Assembly: GCA_024236415.1 (NCBI GenBank)
Contig: JACKKN010000002.1
Location: 62,001-126,000 of the forward strand
From: Hyphomicrobiales bacterium
GTDB lineage: Bacteria > Pseudomonadota > Alphaproteobacteria > Rhodospirillales > JACKKN01
Reading direction: 5' to 3'
DNA: 64,000 bases
Under the pieces are notes generated by a model. It was not told the origin of the DNA. It was given only the letters and a program-made list of their open reading frames with translations, and ran no database searches. How positions within the stretch are numbered: position 1 is the first letter of the stretch; every line of letters starts with the position of its first letter. The translations under genes and the position numbers were made by a program. Below, in pieces: positions 35,441 through 44,415 of the stretch.

Positions 35441-38400
35441 CTATTCGGCCAGGCGCCGGTCGCGGAAATCGGCGTCGAAATCCAGCTCCGCCACCGGCCG
35501 GCCGAACAGGAACCCCTGGGCCCGGTCGCAGCCCAGGTCGCGCAGCAGCCCGGCCTGTTCGGGCTTCTCCACGCCCTCGGCCACCAGGGTGATCTTCAGG
35601 CCCTTGGCCATGGCGATGATGGTCTGCACCAGGCGCGTGTCGTTGGGGTCCACGTCCATGTCGCGGATGAACTCGCGGTCGATCTTCAGCACGCTGACCG
35701 GGAACCGGCGCAGGTAGCTGAGCGACGAATAGCCGGTGCCGAAGTCGTCGATGGCCAGGATCACGCCCATGTCGCGGAAGTCCTCCAGCGCCCGGCCGAT
35801 GCGCTCGTCCTGGTCCATCAGCAGGGATTCGGTGATCTCGAACATCAGGCGGTGGGCGGGGAAGCCGGTCTCGGTCAGGATGCGGTTCACCACCTCGCGG
35901 TCGAACCCGCCCTTGAACTGGCGGCTCGACACGTTGACCGCCAGGTACGGCCCGACGGCGCCGGTGCCGGCCGGCCAGGTGGTGGCGGCGCGCACCGCCG
36001 TGCGCAGGACCAACTCGCCGATGCCCACCACCAGGCCCGTCTCCTCGGCCACCGGCACGAACTGGTCCGGCGGCACCAGGCCGCGCTGGGGATGCTCCCA
36101 CCGCACCAGCGCCTCGGCCCCGACCAGGGTGCCGTGGGCCAGGTCCACCACCGGCTGGTAGTGGACCACGAATTCGCCGCCGTCCAGGGCCCGGCGCAGG
36201 TCCTTCTCCACCTCGACGAAGCGCTGCGCGCGCTCGGTCATGGAGCGGGTGAAGAAGCGGAAGGTGTTGCCGCCCATTTCCTTGGCCTGGTACATGGCCA
36301 TGTCGGCGTTCTTCAGCAGGGTGGCGCGGTCGGTGCCGTCGTTGGGGCAGATGGTGATGCCGATGCTGGCCCCGGCGTAGACCTCGTGCCCCTCCACGTC
36401 GTAGGGCTTGCACAGCTGCTCGATCAGGGTCTCGGCGACGATGGTCGCGTCCATGTCGCCGACCAGATCGTTGAGGATGACCGTGAACTCGTCGCCGCCC
36501 AGGCGCGACACGGTGTCGGTGGCGCGCACGCTGGCCTTGATGCGGGCGCCGGCCTGCTTCAGCAACTCGTCGCCGATGGCGTGGCCCAGGGTGTCGTTGA
36601 CGTTCTTGAACCGGTCCAGGTCCACGAACATGACCGCCACCAGCCGCCGGGTGCGGCGCGACCGGACCACGGCCTCGTCCAGGTGCCCGACGAAGCTGGC
36701 GCGGTTGGGCAGGCCGGTCAGGCCGTCGAAGTTGGCGCGGAAGTGGATGTCCTCCTCGGCCTTCTTGACGAAGGTCACGTCGATGTAGACGCCGACGATG
36801 CCGCCCTCGGAGGTCGGCCGCTCGCGGACGTGCAGCCATCGTCCGCTGCTCAACTGCACCTCGAAATCGGCGTTGGCCCTGCGGTGTGCCTTGACCCGGT
36901 CGCGGATCCAGACCTCGTGGTCGCCCTCGACCTTGAAGATCCCGCGCACCGCCGACTCGCGCAGGATCTCCTCGAAGCTGCGGCCGGGCTCGATCAGGTT
37001 CTTGGCGACCCGGAAGAAATCCAGGTAGCGCGAGTTGTAGGTCAACAGCCGGTCGTCGCGGTCCCACAGGGCGAAGCCGTCGCCGATGGACTCGATGGCG
37101 TCGGCCAGGCGGGCCTCGCTCCGTTCCAGGGCGACCAGGGCCTCCTTCTCGTCGGTCACGTCCTCGATCAGGGCCAGCAGGGCCTGCCCGCCGCCATAGA
37201 AGATGCGTTCGGCCGACAGGCGGCCGATCAGGACCGTCCCGTCCCGGCGGCGCAGGGGCATCTCGTACCCCAGGACCTGGCCTTCCCGGATCAGGGTCTC
37301 CTTGTACTGCTCGCGCAACTCGGGCAGCACCAACCCCAGATCCGTGGCCGTCCGTCCGATCATTTCCTCGCGGCTGAACCCGGTCGCCTCGTGGAAGGTG
37401 TCGTTGACCGCCAGGAACCGCCCGTCCTCGAGGGTGCTGATGCTGACCAGCAGGGGCGACTGGTGGAAGGCGGCGGCGAACATCTGCTCGGACTGGCGCA
37501 GGGCCTCCTCGACCTCCTTGCGCGCGGTCACGTCCTGGCCGACCCCGCGGTAGCCCTGGAACTCGCCGGCGTCGTCGAACACCGGCTGGCCGCTGATCGA
37601 CCAGTGGTGGCCTTCGCCGTCGTCGTCGACGAAGGTGAATTCGAAGCCGCGGAACGGCCGCCGGGCCGCCAGGTCGGTCTCGTGGCGGCGCCAGGCTTCG
37701 TCCTCCGCATCCAGGCCGGCCAATTCGCGCGGCTCCTTGCCCAGGAACTTGTTGATCGGCACGGCACCGCTGTAGCGGAACAGGGCGTCCGAGACGTAGG
37801 TGATGCGCAGATCCCGGTCCATCTCCCAGTACCAGTCCGAGGCCGCGTCAGCGAAGTCGCGGAACCGGGCCTCGGCGGCGGCGCGCTTGCCCTCGGCGCG
37901 CTTGCGCTCCTCGATCTCGTCGGCCATGCGCAGGTTGACGTCGTGCAGCTCGGCGACCACGCGCTGCATGGTCATGAAGATCAGGCCCAGGCCCCAGCCC
38001 AGGTTGATGGCCGGCATGAACAGGACCAGGAACCCGGTCGCCGGGTTCTTGGTCAGCGGCAGGCCGCCGGCCAGCAGGGACCCGGCCGTATACAGGGCGT
38101 GGGCCGACATCCCGCCGCCGACGGCGAAGGCCAGGGCGACGACATACAGCATGCCCGCCACCACGTAGCGGCCGGTGGTGTAGGACGCGTCGAAGGTCGC
38201 CAGCCGGTATCCGGAGACGACGGCGCACAGGCCGAAGAAGGCGGCGTTCTCGATGGTGCGCAGGTCGATGCTGTCCATCAGGAAGAAGACAAACTGCAGC
38301 AGCAGGTAGGCGGTCGCGTAAACGGCCTGCGCCACCGCCGACCCGGTGCGGCCGGTGAAGGCGTTGGCGCCGCGCAGGATACTGAGCGTGCCGAACATGA

Positions 38401-38614
38401 TCAGCGTGTTGGCGACCATGATCGACAGGAACGGGCTGATCGTGCCGCGGCCGTAGTACAGCAGGGCGCCGGCCCCGAACAGCAGCATGCCGTTGGCCCA
38501 TTGCGCCGGTCCCTGCAGGGGCCGCGTCGACCTGGCGATCAGGTGCAGGACGATCCCGATGACGAACATCAGGGTTGCGGAAATCAGGATCCCCGTTGCG
38601 ACGTCGGTCACCAT
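35441..38614 (-). CDS. Membrane PAS-GGDEF-EAL cyclic-di-GMP enzyme
   Basis: A 1057-residue protein. About seven membrane helices occupy residues 1-225, a helix linker follows, then three PAS domains (about 250-375, 376-500 and 500-620; e.g. NDTFHEATGFSREEMIGRT in the second). GGDEF (about 620-790) begins FDGLTGLPNRASF and keeps the active RLGGDEFTVIL. EAL (about 800-1045) has EALVRWEHPQRGLVPPDQF, ITESLLMDQD, DDFGTGYSSLSYLRRFPV and KIDREFIRD, so both cyclase and phosphodiesterase sites look intact. It should make or break cyclic-di-GMP in response to a membrane or PAS-sensed signal. It ends 126 bases from clpB; the two may share transcription. Confidence 0.94.
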   Translation of the reverse strand: MVTDVATGILISATLMFVIGIVLHLIARSTRPLQGPAQWANGMLLFGAGALLYYGRGTISPFLSIMVANTLIMFGTLSILRGANAFTGRTGSAVAQAVYATAYLLLQFVFFLMDSIDLRTIENAAFFGLCAVVSGYRLATFDASYTTGRYVVAGMLYVVALAFAVGGGMSAHALYTAGSLLAGGLPLTKNPATGFLVLFMPAINLGWGLGLIFMTMQRVVAELHDVNLRMADEIEERKRAEGKRAAAEARFRDFADAASDWYWEMDRDLRITYVSDALFRYSGAVPINKFLGKEPRELAGLDAEDEAWRRHETDLAARRPFRGFEFTFVDDDGEGHHWSISGQPVFDDAGEFQGYRGVGQDVTARKEVEEALRQSEQMFAAAFHQSPLLVSISTLEDGRFLAVNDTFHEATGFSREEMIGRTATDLGLVLPELREQYKETLIREGQVLGYEMPLRRRDGTVLIGRLSAERIFYGGGQALLALIEDVTDEKEALVALERSEARLADAIESIGDGFALWDRDDRLLTYNSRYLDFFRVAKNLIEPGRSFEEILRESAVRGIFKVEGDHEVWIRDRVKAHRRANADFEVQLSSGRWLHVRERPTSEGGIVGVYIDVTFVKKAEEDIHFRANFDGLTGLPNRASFVGHLDEAVVRSRRTRRLVAVMFVDLDRFKNVNDTLGHAIGDELLKQAGARIKASVRATDTVSRLGGDEFTVILNDLVGDMDATIVAETLIEQLCKPYDVEGHEVYAGASIGITICPNDGTDRATLLKNADMAMYQAKEMGGNTFRFFTRSMTERAQRFVEVEKDLRRALDGGEFVVHYQPVVDLAHGTLVGAEALVRWEHPQRGLVPPDQFVPVAEETGLVVGIGELVLRTAVRAATTWPAGTGAVGPYLAVNVSSRQFKGGFDREVVNRILTETGFPAHRLMFEITESLLMDQDERIGRALEDFRDMGVILAIDDFGTGYSSLSYLRRFPVSVLKIDREFIRDMDVDPNDTRLVQTIIAMAKGLKITLVAEGVEKPEQAGLLRDLGCDRAQGFLFGRPVAELDFDADFRDRRLAE

Positions 38615-38650
38615 GTCAGGCTGCCGGTCCCATGGGTCGCCCGCGCCGGC

Positions 38651-39418
38651 CTAGCGCTTGACCGCGAAGGCCAGGTAGTTGACGTCCAGGTCGCGGGACA
38701 GGCTCCAGCTGTCCTCGAAGGGGTTGTAGACCAGCCCGCGCAGGGCCCGGACCTCCAGCCCGTGCGGCCGCAGGGCGGCGGCCATCTCGGACGGGCGCAC
38801 GAACTTGCGCCAGTCGTGGGTGCCGGGCGGCAGCCAGCGCAAGACGTATTCGGCCCCCACCTTGGCCAGGGCCAGGGCCTTGAGGGTGCGGTTCAGGGTC
38901 GACAGGACCATCACCCCGCCCGGGCGCACCAGGGCCGCCGAGGCGGCCATGAAGGCGTCCACGTCGGCCACGTGCTCGATCACCTCCATGTTCAGGACCA
39001 CGTCATGGGTGTCGCCCATGGTCGCCAGGTCCTCGGGCAGCTGGTGGCGGTAGTCGATGTCCAGGCCCTGCTGGGCGGCGTGGGCGGCGGCCACCTGGAT
39101 ATTGCGGTCGCCGGCGTCGATTCCCGTCACCCGTGCACCCAGGCGGGCCATGGGCTCGCACAGCAGGCCGCCGCCGCAGCCGATGTCCAGCACCGACAGG
39201 CCGCCCAGGGGCCGCGGCGCCAGGGGGTCGCGCCCCAAATGGGCGGCCACCTGGTCGCGGATGAAGGCGATTCGCGGCGGGTTGAGCTGGTGCAGCGGGC
39301 GGAACTTGCCGGCCGGGTCCCACCAGCCGTCGGCCATGGCGGTGAACCGGGCCACCTCGTCGGGTGCGGCCGTGGCGCCGCGGCGCGGCGATTGGGCGCC
39401 TGTCGTTTCGGTCGTCAT
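38651..39418 (-). CDS. ubiG: Ubiquinone biosynthesis O-methyltransferase
   Basis: A 255-residue class I SAM methyltransferase. Typical UbiG segments: DEVARFTAMADGWWDPAGKFRPLHQLNPPRIAF in pieces, motif I LDIGCGGGLLCEPMARLGA, VVLNMEVIEHVADVDAFM, VMVLSTLNRTLKALALAKVGAEYVLRWLPPGTHDW and the end NYLAFAVKR. It carries out the two O-methylations of the ubiquinone head group. Divergent placement from lysC is typical of alphaproteobacteria. The start at 39418 gives the family N-terminus. Confidence 0.96.
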   Translation of the reverse strand: MTTETTGAQSPRRGATAAPDEVARFTAMADGWWDPAGKFRPLHQLNPPRIAFIRDQVAAHLGRDPLAPRPLGGLSVLDIGCGGGLLCEPMARLGARVTGIDAGDRNIQVAAAHAAQQGLDIDYRHQLPEDLATMGDTHDVVLNMEVIEHVADVDAFMAASAALVRPGGVMVLSTLNRTLKALALAKVGAEYVLRWLPPGTHDWRKFVRPSEMAAALRPHGLEVRALRGLVYNPFEDSWSLSRDLDVNYLAFAVKR

Positions 39419-39673
39419 CGGTCCCGTCCCTTCCGCCCGTCAAGCCGCGCTCGGGCCCCCGCCACAACCGTCGGGCGAGCCCGCCGCGGGGTTGCTTCGT
39501 TTCACCGTTATAGAGTATGTATACGCCGGCCGCGCCGCAACCGGATCAGAAAAATCGTTGTCCCCAAGTGACAGCCCTGCATTTCCACGGGATTTCGCCG
39601 GAAACGTCGCTAGTGTTTCGACCCATCGCGGGCCGGCAGGTCGACCGGTGACCATCCCATAGGGCAGCTCGGA

Positions 39674-40894
39674 ATGGCTAGGATCGTACAGAAGTTCGGC
39701 GGCACGTCGGTGGCCGACATCGACCGCATCAAGGCGGTCGCCCTGCGCGTCAAGTCGGAAGTGGACAAGGGCCACCAGGTGGCCGTGGTGGTGTCGGCCA
39801 TGGCCGGCGTCACCAACCAGCTGGTCGACTATGTGGATTCCATCAGCACCCTGTACGACGCACGCGAGTATGACGTGGTGGTGTCGACCGGCGAGCAGGT
39901 GACCTCGGGCCTGCTGGCGCTGGCGCTGCAGGACCTGGGAATCGGCGCCCGCTCGTGGCTGGGCTGGCAGATCCCGGTGCGCACCGACGACAGCCACGGC
40001 AAGGCGCGGATCGAGGACATCCCCAGCGCCGACCTGATCGCGCGCCTGGAAACGGGCGAGGTGGTGGTGGTCCCCGGGTTCCAGGGCATCGCCCCCGACA
40101 ACCGGGTGACGACCCTGGGCCGCGGCGGCTCGGACACTTCGGCGGTGGCCCTGGCGGCGGCCCTGAAGGCGGACCGCTGCGACATCTACACCGACGTGGA
40201 CGGCGTCTACACCACCGACCCCCGGATCGTGGCCAAGGCGCGCAAGCTGGACAAGATCACCTACGAGGAAATGCTGGAAATGGCCTCGGTGGGGGCCAAG
40301 GTGTTGCAGACCCGCTCGGTCGAGGTGGCGATGAAGCAGGGGGTGCGCGTGGAGGTCCGGTCCAGCTTCTCGGACGCACGCGGCACCCTGGTCGTGGATG
40401 AGGATGAAATCGTGGAACAGGAACTTGTCAGTGGCATCGCCTACAGCCGGGACGAGGCCAAGATCACCCTGGTCAAGGTGGCCGACCGGCCCGGCGTGGC
40501 GGCCGGCATCTTCGGCCCCCTGGCCGACGCCAACATCAACGTCGACATGATCGTGCAGAACGTGTCCGACGACGGCGCCCGCACGGACGTGACCTTCACC
40601 GTGGCCGAGCGCGACCTGGAGCATGCCGTGGCGACCATCGAGAAGGAGCGCGGCGAGATCGGGTATGAGCGCCTGATGTCCGACAAGAACGTGGTCAAGG
40701 TCTCGGTCATCGGGGTCGGCATGCGCAGCCACGCCGGCGTCGCCAAGCGCATGTTCAGCACCCTGGCCGAGAAGGGCATCAACATCCAGGTGATCTCGAC
40801 CTCCGAGATCAAGGTCAGCGTGCTGATCGCCGAGGAATACACCGAATTGGCCCTGCGCGCCCTGCACACCGCCTACGGCCTCGACGCGGACTGA
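39674..40894 (+). CDS. lysC: Aspartate kinase
   Basis: A 406-residue monofunctional aspartokinase. The catalytic domain (about 1-245) has VQKFGGTSVADIDRIK, VVVSAMAGVTNQLV, FQGIAPDNRVTTLGRGGSDTSAVALA, CDIYTDVDGVYTTDPR and MLEMASVGAKVLQTRSVE. Two ACT domains follow (about 265-405; ITLVKVADRPGVAAGIFGPLADANINVDMI and VIGVGMRSHAGVAKRMFSTLAEKGINIQ), which confer feedback inhibition by lysine and/or threonine. It makes aspartyl phosphate for lysine, threonine and methionine synthesis. Confidence 0.97.
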   Translation: MARIVQKFGGTSVADIDRIKAVALRVKSEVDKGHQVAVVVSAMAGVTNQLVDYVDSISTLYDAREYDVVVSTGEQVTSGLLALALQDLGIGARSWLGWQIPVRTDDSHGKARIEDIPSADLIARLETGEVVVVPGFQGIAPDNRVTTLGRGGSDTSAVALAAALKADRCDIYTDVDGVYTTDPRIVAKARKLDKITYEEMLEMASVGAKVLQTRSVEVAMKQGVRVEVRSSFSDARGTLVVDEDEIVEQELVSGIAYSRDEAKITLVKVADRPGVAAGIFGPLADANINVDMIVQNVSDDGARTDVTFTVAERDLEHAVATIEKERGEIGYERLMSDKNVVKVSVIGVGMRSHAGVAKRMFSTLAEKGINIQVISTSEIKVSVLIAEEYTELALRALHTAYGLDAD

Positions 40895-40935
40895 CCGCGT
40901 GCCGGTCCCGCGGCCGCCGAACAATGTAGGATGAC

Positions 40936-41970
40936 ATGAGCCGGGAAGCCGCCGAAAGACGCGTACAGGCCCTGTGGCGCCGGGGATGCGAGTTCCTGGG
41001 CGTGGAGCGGGCCCTGCTGGCCGGCGCCATGTCCTGGGTGTCCGAGCGCAACCTGGTGTCGGCCATGTCCAACGCCGGCGGCTTCGGCGTCATCGCCTGC
41101 GGCTCCATGGCACCGGACCAACTGAGCGCCGAGATCACCGCCACCGCGGCCATGACCGACCGGCCCTTCGGCGTCAACCTGATCACCATGCACCCGCAGA
41201 TCGACGACCTGGTCCAGGTCTGCGTCGACCACGGCGTCGGCCACGTGGTGCTGGCCGGCGGCATCCCCGCCGGGACCAGCATCAAGGCCCTGAAGGACGC
41301 CGGCATCAAGGTGCTGTGCTTCGCCCCGGCCCCGGTCCTGGCGCGGCGGCTGGTGCGCTCGGGGGTCGACGCCCTGATCATCGAGGGCGCCGAGGCCGGC
41401 GGCCACATCGGCCCGGTGTCCACCAGCGTCCTGGCCCAGGAGATCCTGCCCGCCGTGCGCGAGGTGCCGATCTTCGTCGCCGGCGGCATCGGCCGCGGCG
41501 AGGCGGTGCTGTCGTACCTGGAGATGGGCGCCGCCGGCTGCCAGCTGGGCACCCGCCTGGTCTGCGCCACGGAATCCATCGCCCACCCCAACTTCAAGCG
41601 CGCCTTCATCAAGGCCAACGCCCGCGACGCCGTGCCGACGGTGCAGATCGACCCCCGGTTCCCGGTGATCCCCGTGCGCGCCCTGGTCAACGAGGGCACG
41701 CGCCGGTTCATGGAGACCCAGCGCCAGGTGATCGAGCGCTACAACCGCGGCGAGGTCGACCAGAAGGCGGCGCAGTTGGAGATCGAGCACTTCTGGGCCG
41801 GCGCCCTGCGCCGCGGCGTGATCGATGGCGACGTGGAGAACGGCTCGCTGATGGCCGGGCAGAGCGTCGGCATGGTCACCCGCGAGCAGCCGGTGCGCGA
41901 GATCCTGGACGAGCTGACCGCGCAGGCCATCGACGCCCTGGTCGCCAGGGAACGGAACGGGGCGCCCTAG
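40936..41970 (+). CDS. Nitronate monooxygenase (2-nitropropane dioxygenase family)
   Basis: A 344-residue FMN-dependent TIM-barrel protein. The N-terminal GAMSWVSERNLVSAMSNAGGFGVI, FGVNLITMHPQ, VVLAGGIPAGTSIKALKDAGIKVLCF in pieces, the phosphate site EGAEAGGHIGP, PIFVAGGIGRGEAVLSYLEMGAAGCQLGTRLV and a C-terminal helical section fit the family. It would oxidise alkyl nitronates to the carbonyl and nitrite, although related proteins include enoyl-ACP reductase FabK-like enzymes, which cannot be excluded. It lies between lysC and ptsP with a 1-base gap to ptsP, so it is cotranscribed with a nitrogen-linked operon. Confidence 0.85.
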   Translation: MSREAAERRVQALWRRGCEFLGVERALLAGAMSWVSERNLVSAMSNAGGFGVIACGSMAPDQLSAEITATAAMTDRPFGVNLITMHPQIDDLVQVCVDHGVGHVVLAGGIPAGTSIKALKDAGIKVLCFAPAPVLARRLVRSGVDALIIEGAEAGGHIGPVSTSVLAQEILPAVREVPIFVAGGIGRGEAVLSYLEMGAAGCQLGTRLVCATESIAHPNFKRAFIKANARDAVPTVQIDPRFPVIPVRALVNEGTRRFMETQRQVIERYNRGEVDQKAAQLEIEHFWAGALRRGVIDGDVENGSLMAGQSVGMVTREQPVREILDELTAQAIDALVARERNGAP

Positions 41971-41971
41971 G

Positions 41972-44242
41972 ATGCCGGCCGGATTCAACCCCGAGACGCC
42001 GCGCCGCCTGCTGGCGCGCGTGCGCGACGTCATGGCCGGCACCGGCTCGGCCCAGGACCAGCTGAACGAGATCGTGTCGATCATCGCCGGCGACATGGTG
42101 GCCGAGGTGTGCTCGGTCTACGTGCGCCGCGCCGGCGACGTGCTGGAGCTGTTCGCCACCCAGGGCCTGAAGTCCTCGGCCGTGCACCTGACCCGCCTGC
42201 GCGTGGGCGAGGGCCTGATCGGCGACATCGCCGCCCACGCCCGGCCCCTGGCCCTGTCCGACGCCCAGGCCCACCCCGGCTTCGCCTACCGCCCCGAGAC
42301 GGGCGAAGAGATCTACCACTCGCTGATGGGCGTGCCCATCTGGCGCCGCGGCCGGGTCGGCGGCGTGCTGGCGGTGCAGAACCGGACCCGCCGCCAGTAC
42401 GCCGAGGAAGAGGTCGAGACCCTGGAGACGGTGGCCATGGTGGTGGCCGAGTTGATCTTCAGCGGCCAACTGGTCAACCGCGACGAACTGCGCCCCACCG
42501 ACGGCATCGCCCTGCTGCCCCTGCGCCTGGGCGGGGTGCGGCTGAACTCGGGCATCGCGCTGGGCACCGCGGTCCTGCACCAGCGCGCCCTGCGCATCGA
42601 CAGCGTGGTCGCCGAGGACCCCGAGGCCGAACTGGTGCGCCTGCGCCGGGCGGTGACCGAGATGCACGGCGCCATCGACGACATGCTGCGCACCTCGGAC
42701 CTGGACCCCGCCGGCGAGCACGCCGAGATCCTGGAAACCTACCGCATGATCGCCGCCGATTCGGGCTGGCTGTCGCGCATCGAGGAGGCGGTCAACGACG
42801 GCCTGACCGCAGAGGCCGCGGTGCAGAAGGTGCACAACGACATCCGCACCCGCATGAGCCAGGTGTCGGACCCCTACCTGCGCGAGCGCGTGCACGACTT
42901 CGAGGACCTGGCCAACCGCCTGATGCAGCACCTGATGGGGGTGGCCGAGAAGGCGTCCGACCGCGACCTGCCCGACGACATGATCCTGGTCGCCAAGTCC
43001 ATGGGCCCGGCCGAGCTGTTCGACTACGACCACGTCAAGCTGCGCGGCCTGGTGCTGGAGGAAGGGTCCGCCACCTCGCACGTGGCCATCGTCGCCCGGG
43101 CCCTGGACATCCCCATCGTCGGCAACGTGCCCGGCGTGCTGGACACGGTCGAAGAAGGCGACGTCATCATCATCGATGGCAACAACGCCCAGGTGTTCGT
43201 GCGCCCCGGCGAGGACGTACAGCAGACCTACAACGTCAGCAAGCGGGCGCACGAGGCGCGCAAGGCGGCCCTGGCCACCCTGCGCGACCAGCCGGCGGTG
43301 ACCCGCGACGGCCAACGGGTGCAGCTGCAGATCAACGCCGGCATGCTGTACGACCTGCAACTGCTGGACGAGTACGGCGCCGACGGGGTCGGCCTGTACC
43401 GCACCGAGGTGCCGTTCATGGTGCGCTCGGAATACCCCGACGTCGAGACCCAGCACCGCATCTACGCCCGGGTCTTCGAATCCGTCGGCGACCGGCCGGT
43501 GATCTTCCGCACCCTGGACGTGGGCGGCGACAAGGGGCTGCCGTACTGGGACCAGATGCGCGAGGAGAACCCGGCCATGGGCTGGCGCGCCATCCGCGTG
43601 TCCCTGGACCGGCCGGCCATGCTGCGCCAGCAGCTGCGCGCCCTGATCCTGGCCGCCCAGGGACGGCCCCTGCGTATCATGTTCCCCATGGTCGCCGAGG
43701 TGCCCGAGTTCATCGCCGCGCGCAGGCTGGTGGACCGCGAGCTGGCCCGCGCCGAGTCCCGCGGCACCCCGCTGCCCGGCGAGCTGCACGTGGGGGTGAT
43801 GCTGGAGGTGCCCGCCCTGGCCCTGCAGCTCCCCTACCTGCTGCGCCACGCCGACTTCATTTCCGTCGGCAGCAACGACCTGCTGCAGTTCCTGTACGCC
43901 AGCGACCGCAGCAACCCCATGTCGTCGGACCGCTACGACACCCTGGCGCCGGCGACGCTGCGGTTCCTGAACATGCTGGCCCGCCAGTGCGACGCTGCCG
44001 GGGTGCCGTTCGGCCTGTGCGGCGAGATGGGCGGCCGCACCCTGGACGCCATGGCCCTGGTGGGGCTGGGCTACCGCTCCATCTCGGTGGCGCCGCCGGC
44101 GGTGGGGCCGGTGAAGGCCATGATCCGCAGCCTGTCGGCCGGCGTTCTGCGCGATTACCTGCCGTCCCTGCTGGACACGTCGGACCACAGCGTGCGCCAG
44201 AAACTGCGGGCGTTTGCCCAGGATCATGGAGTCTTAATTTAA
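41972..44242 (+). CDS. ptsP: PEP-protein phosphotransferase of the nitrogen PTS (EI-Ntr)
   Basis: A 756-residue enzyme. A GAF domain at about 15-165 (ICSVY-like VCSVYVRRAGDVLELFAT, GVPIWRRGRVGGVLAVQN) distinguishes EI-Ntr from sugar EI. The HPr-binding and phosphohistidine domain holds His370 in EEGSATSHVAIVARALDIP, and the C-terminal PEP-binding barrel has GVGLYRTEVPFM, MRIMFPM-like LRIMFPMVAEVPEF, GVMLEVPALAL, FISVGSNDLLQFLYASDR and CGEMGGRTLDAMAL. It starts the PEP to NPr to EIIA-Ntr chain that links nitrogen status to metabolism and K+ transport. Its glutamine-sensing GAF is known from relatives. Confidence 0.96.
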   Translation: MPAGFNPETPRRLLARVRDVMAGTGSAQDQLNEIVSIIAGDMVAEVCSVYVRRAGDVLELFATQGLKSSAVHLTRLRVGEGLIGDIAAHARPLALSDAQAHPGFAYRPETGEEIYHSLMGVPIWRRGRVGGVLAVQNRTRRQYAEEEVETLETVAMVVAELIFSGQLVNRDELRPTDGIALLPLRLGGVRLNSGIALGTAVLHQRALRIDSVVAEDPEAELVRLRRAVTEMHGAIDDMLRTSDLDPAGEHAEILETYRMIAADSGWLSRIEEAVNDGLTAEAAVQKVHNDIRTRMSQVSDPYLRERVHDFEDLANRLMQHLMGVAEKASDRDLPDDMILVAKSMGPAELFDYDHVKLRGLVLEEGSATSHVAIVARALDIPIVGNVPGVLDTVEEGDVIIIDGNNAQVFVRPGEDVQQTYNVSKRAHEARKAALATLRDQPAVTRDGQRVQLQINAGMLYDLQLLDEYGADGVGLYRTEVPFMVRSEYPDVETQHRIYARVFESVGDRPVIFRTLDVGGDKGLPYWDQMREENPAMGWRAIRVSLDRPAMLRQQLRALILAAQGRPLRIMFPMVAEVPEFIAARRLVDRELARAESRGTPLPGELHVGVMLEVPALALQLPYLLRHADFISVGSNDLLQFLYASDRSNPMSSDRYDTLAPATLRFLNMLARQCDAAGVPFGLCGEMGGRTLDAMALVGLGYRSISVAPPAVGPVKAMIRSLSAGVLRDYLPSLLDTSDHSVRQKLRAFAQDHGVLI

Positions 44243-44278
44243 GTTAACCCTTTTCGCACTTGATTCTTCTTGTTTTTT

Positions 44279-44295
44279 TGCCAGAATACTTGGCA
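44279..44295. repeat. Inverted repeat between ptsP and rodZ
   Basis: TGCCA (44279-44283) and TGGCA (44291-44295) flank GAATACT. The site sits just after a run of seven T's and 37 bases after the ptsP stop. It may be an operator or part of a weak hairpin; nothing supports a specific role. Confidence 0.3.
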
Positions 44296-44373
44296 GAATA
44301 GCGTCCAGCGGTGCCCAAGCAGCCGACAAGGCTCGATATTTTCGTTGACAGGGACGGTCGGAGACACGATCGA

Positions 44374-44415
44374 ATGACGGAATTGGGACACGGACCGGAT
44401 ACACCTTTGCTGTGA
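44374..44415 (+). CDS. Possible 13-residue leader peptide upstream of rodZ
   Basis: An ATG at 44374 opens MTELGHGPDTPLL and stops at TGA 44413-44415, which overlaps the rodZ GTG as GTGA. Since rodZ has no obvious ribosome binding site of its own, coupled translation from this short frame is possible. The composition gives no attenuation hint, and it could equally be chance. Confidence 0.25.
   Translation: MTELGHGPDTPLL

Noticed and set aside
35414..39571. A 1385-codon open frame on the plus strand opposite the GGDEF-EAL and ubiG genes
   Set aside because: It is a mirror of strong GC third-position bias; the real genes on the minus strand have clear domains and this frame has none.
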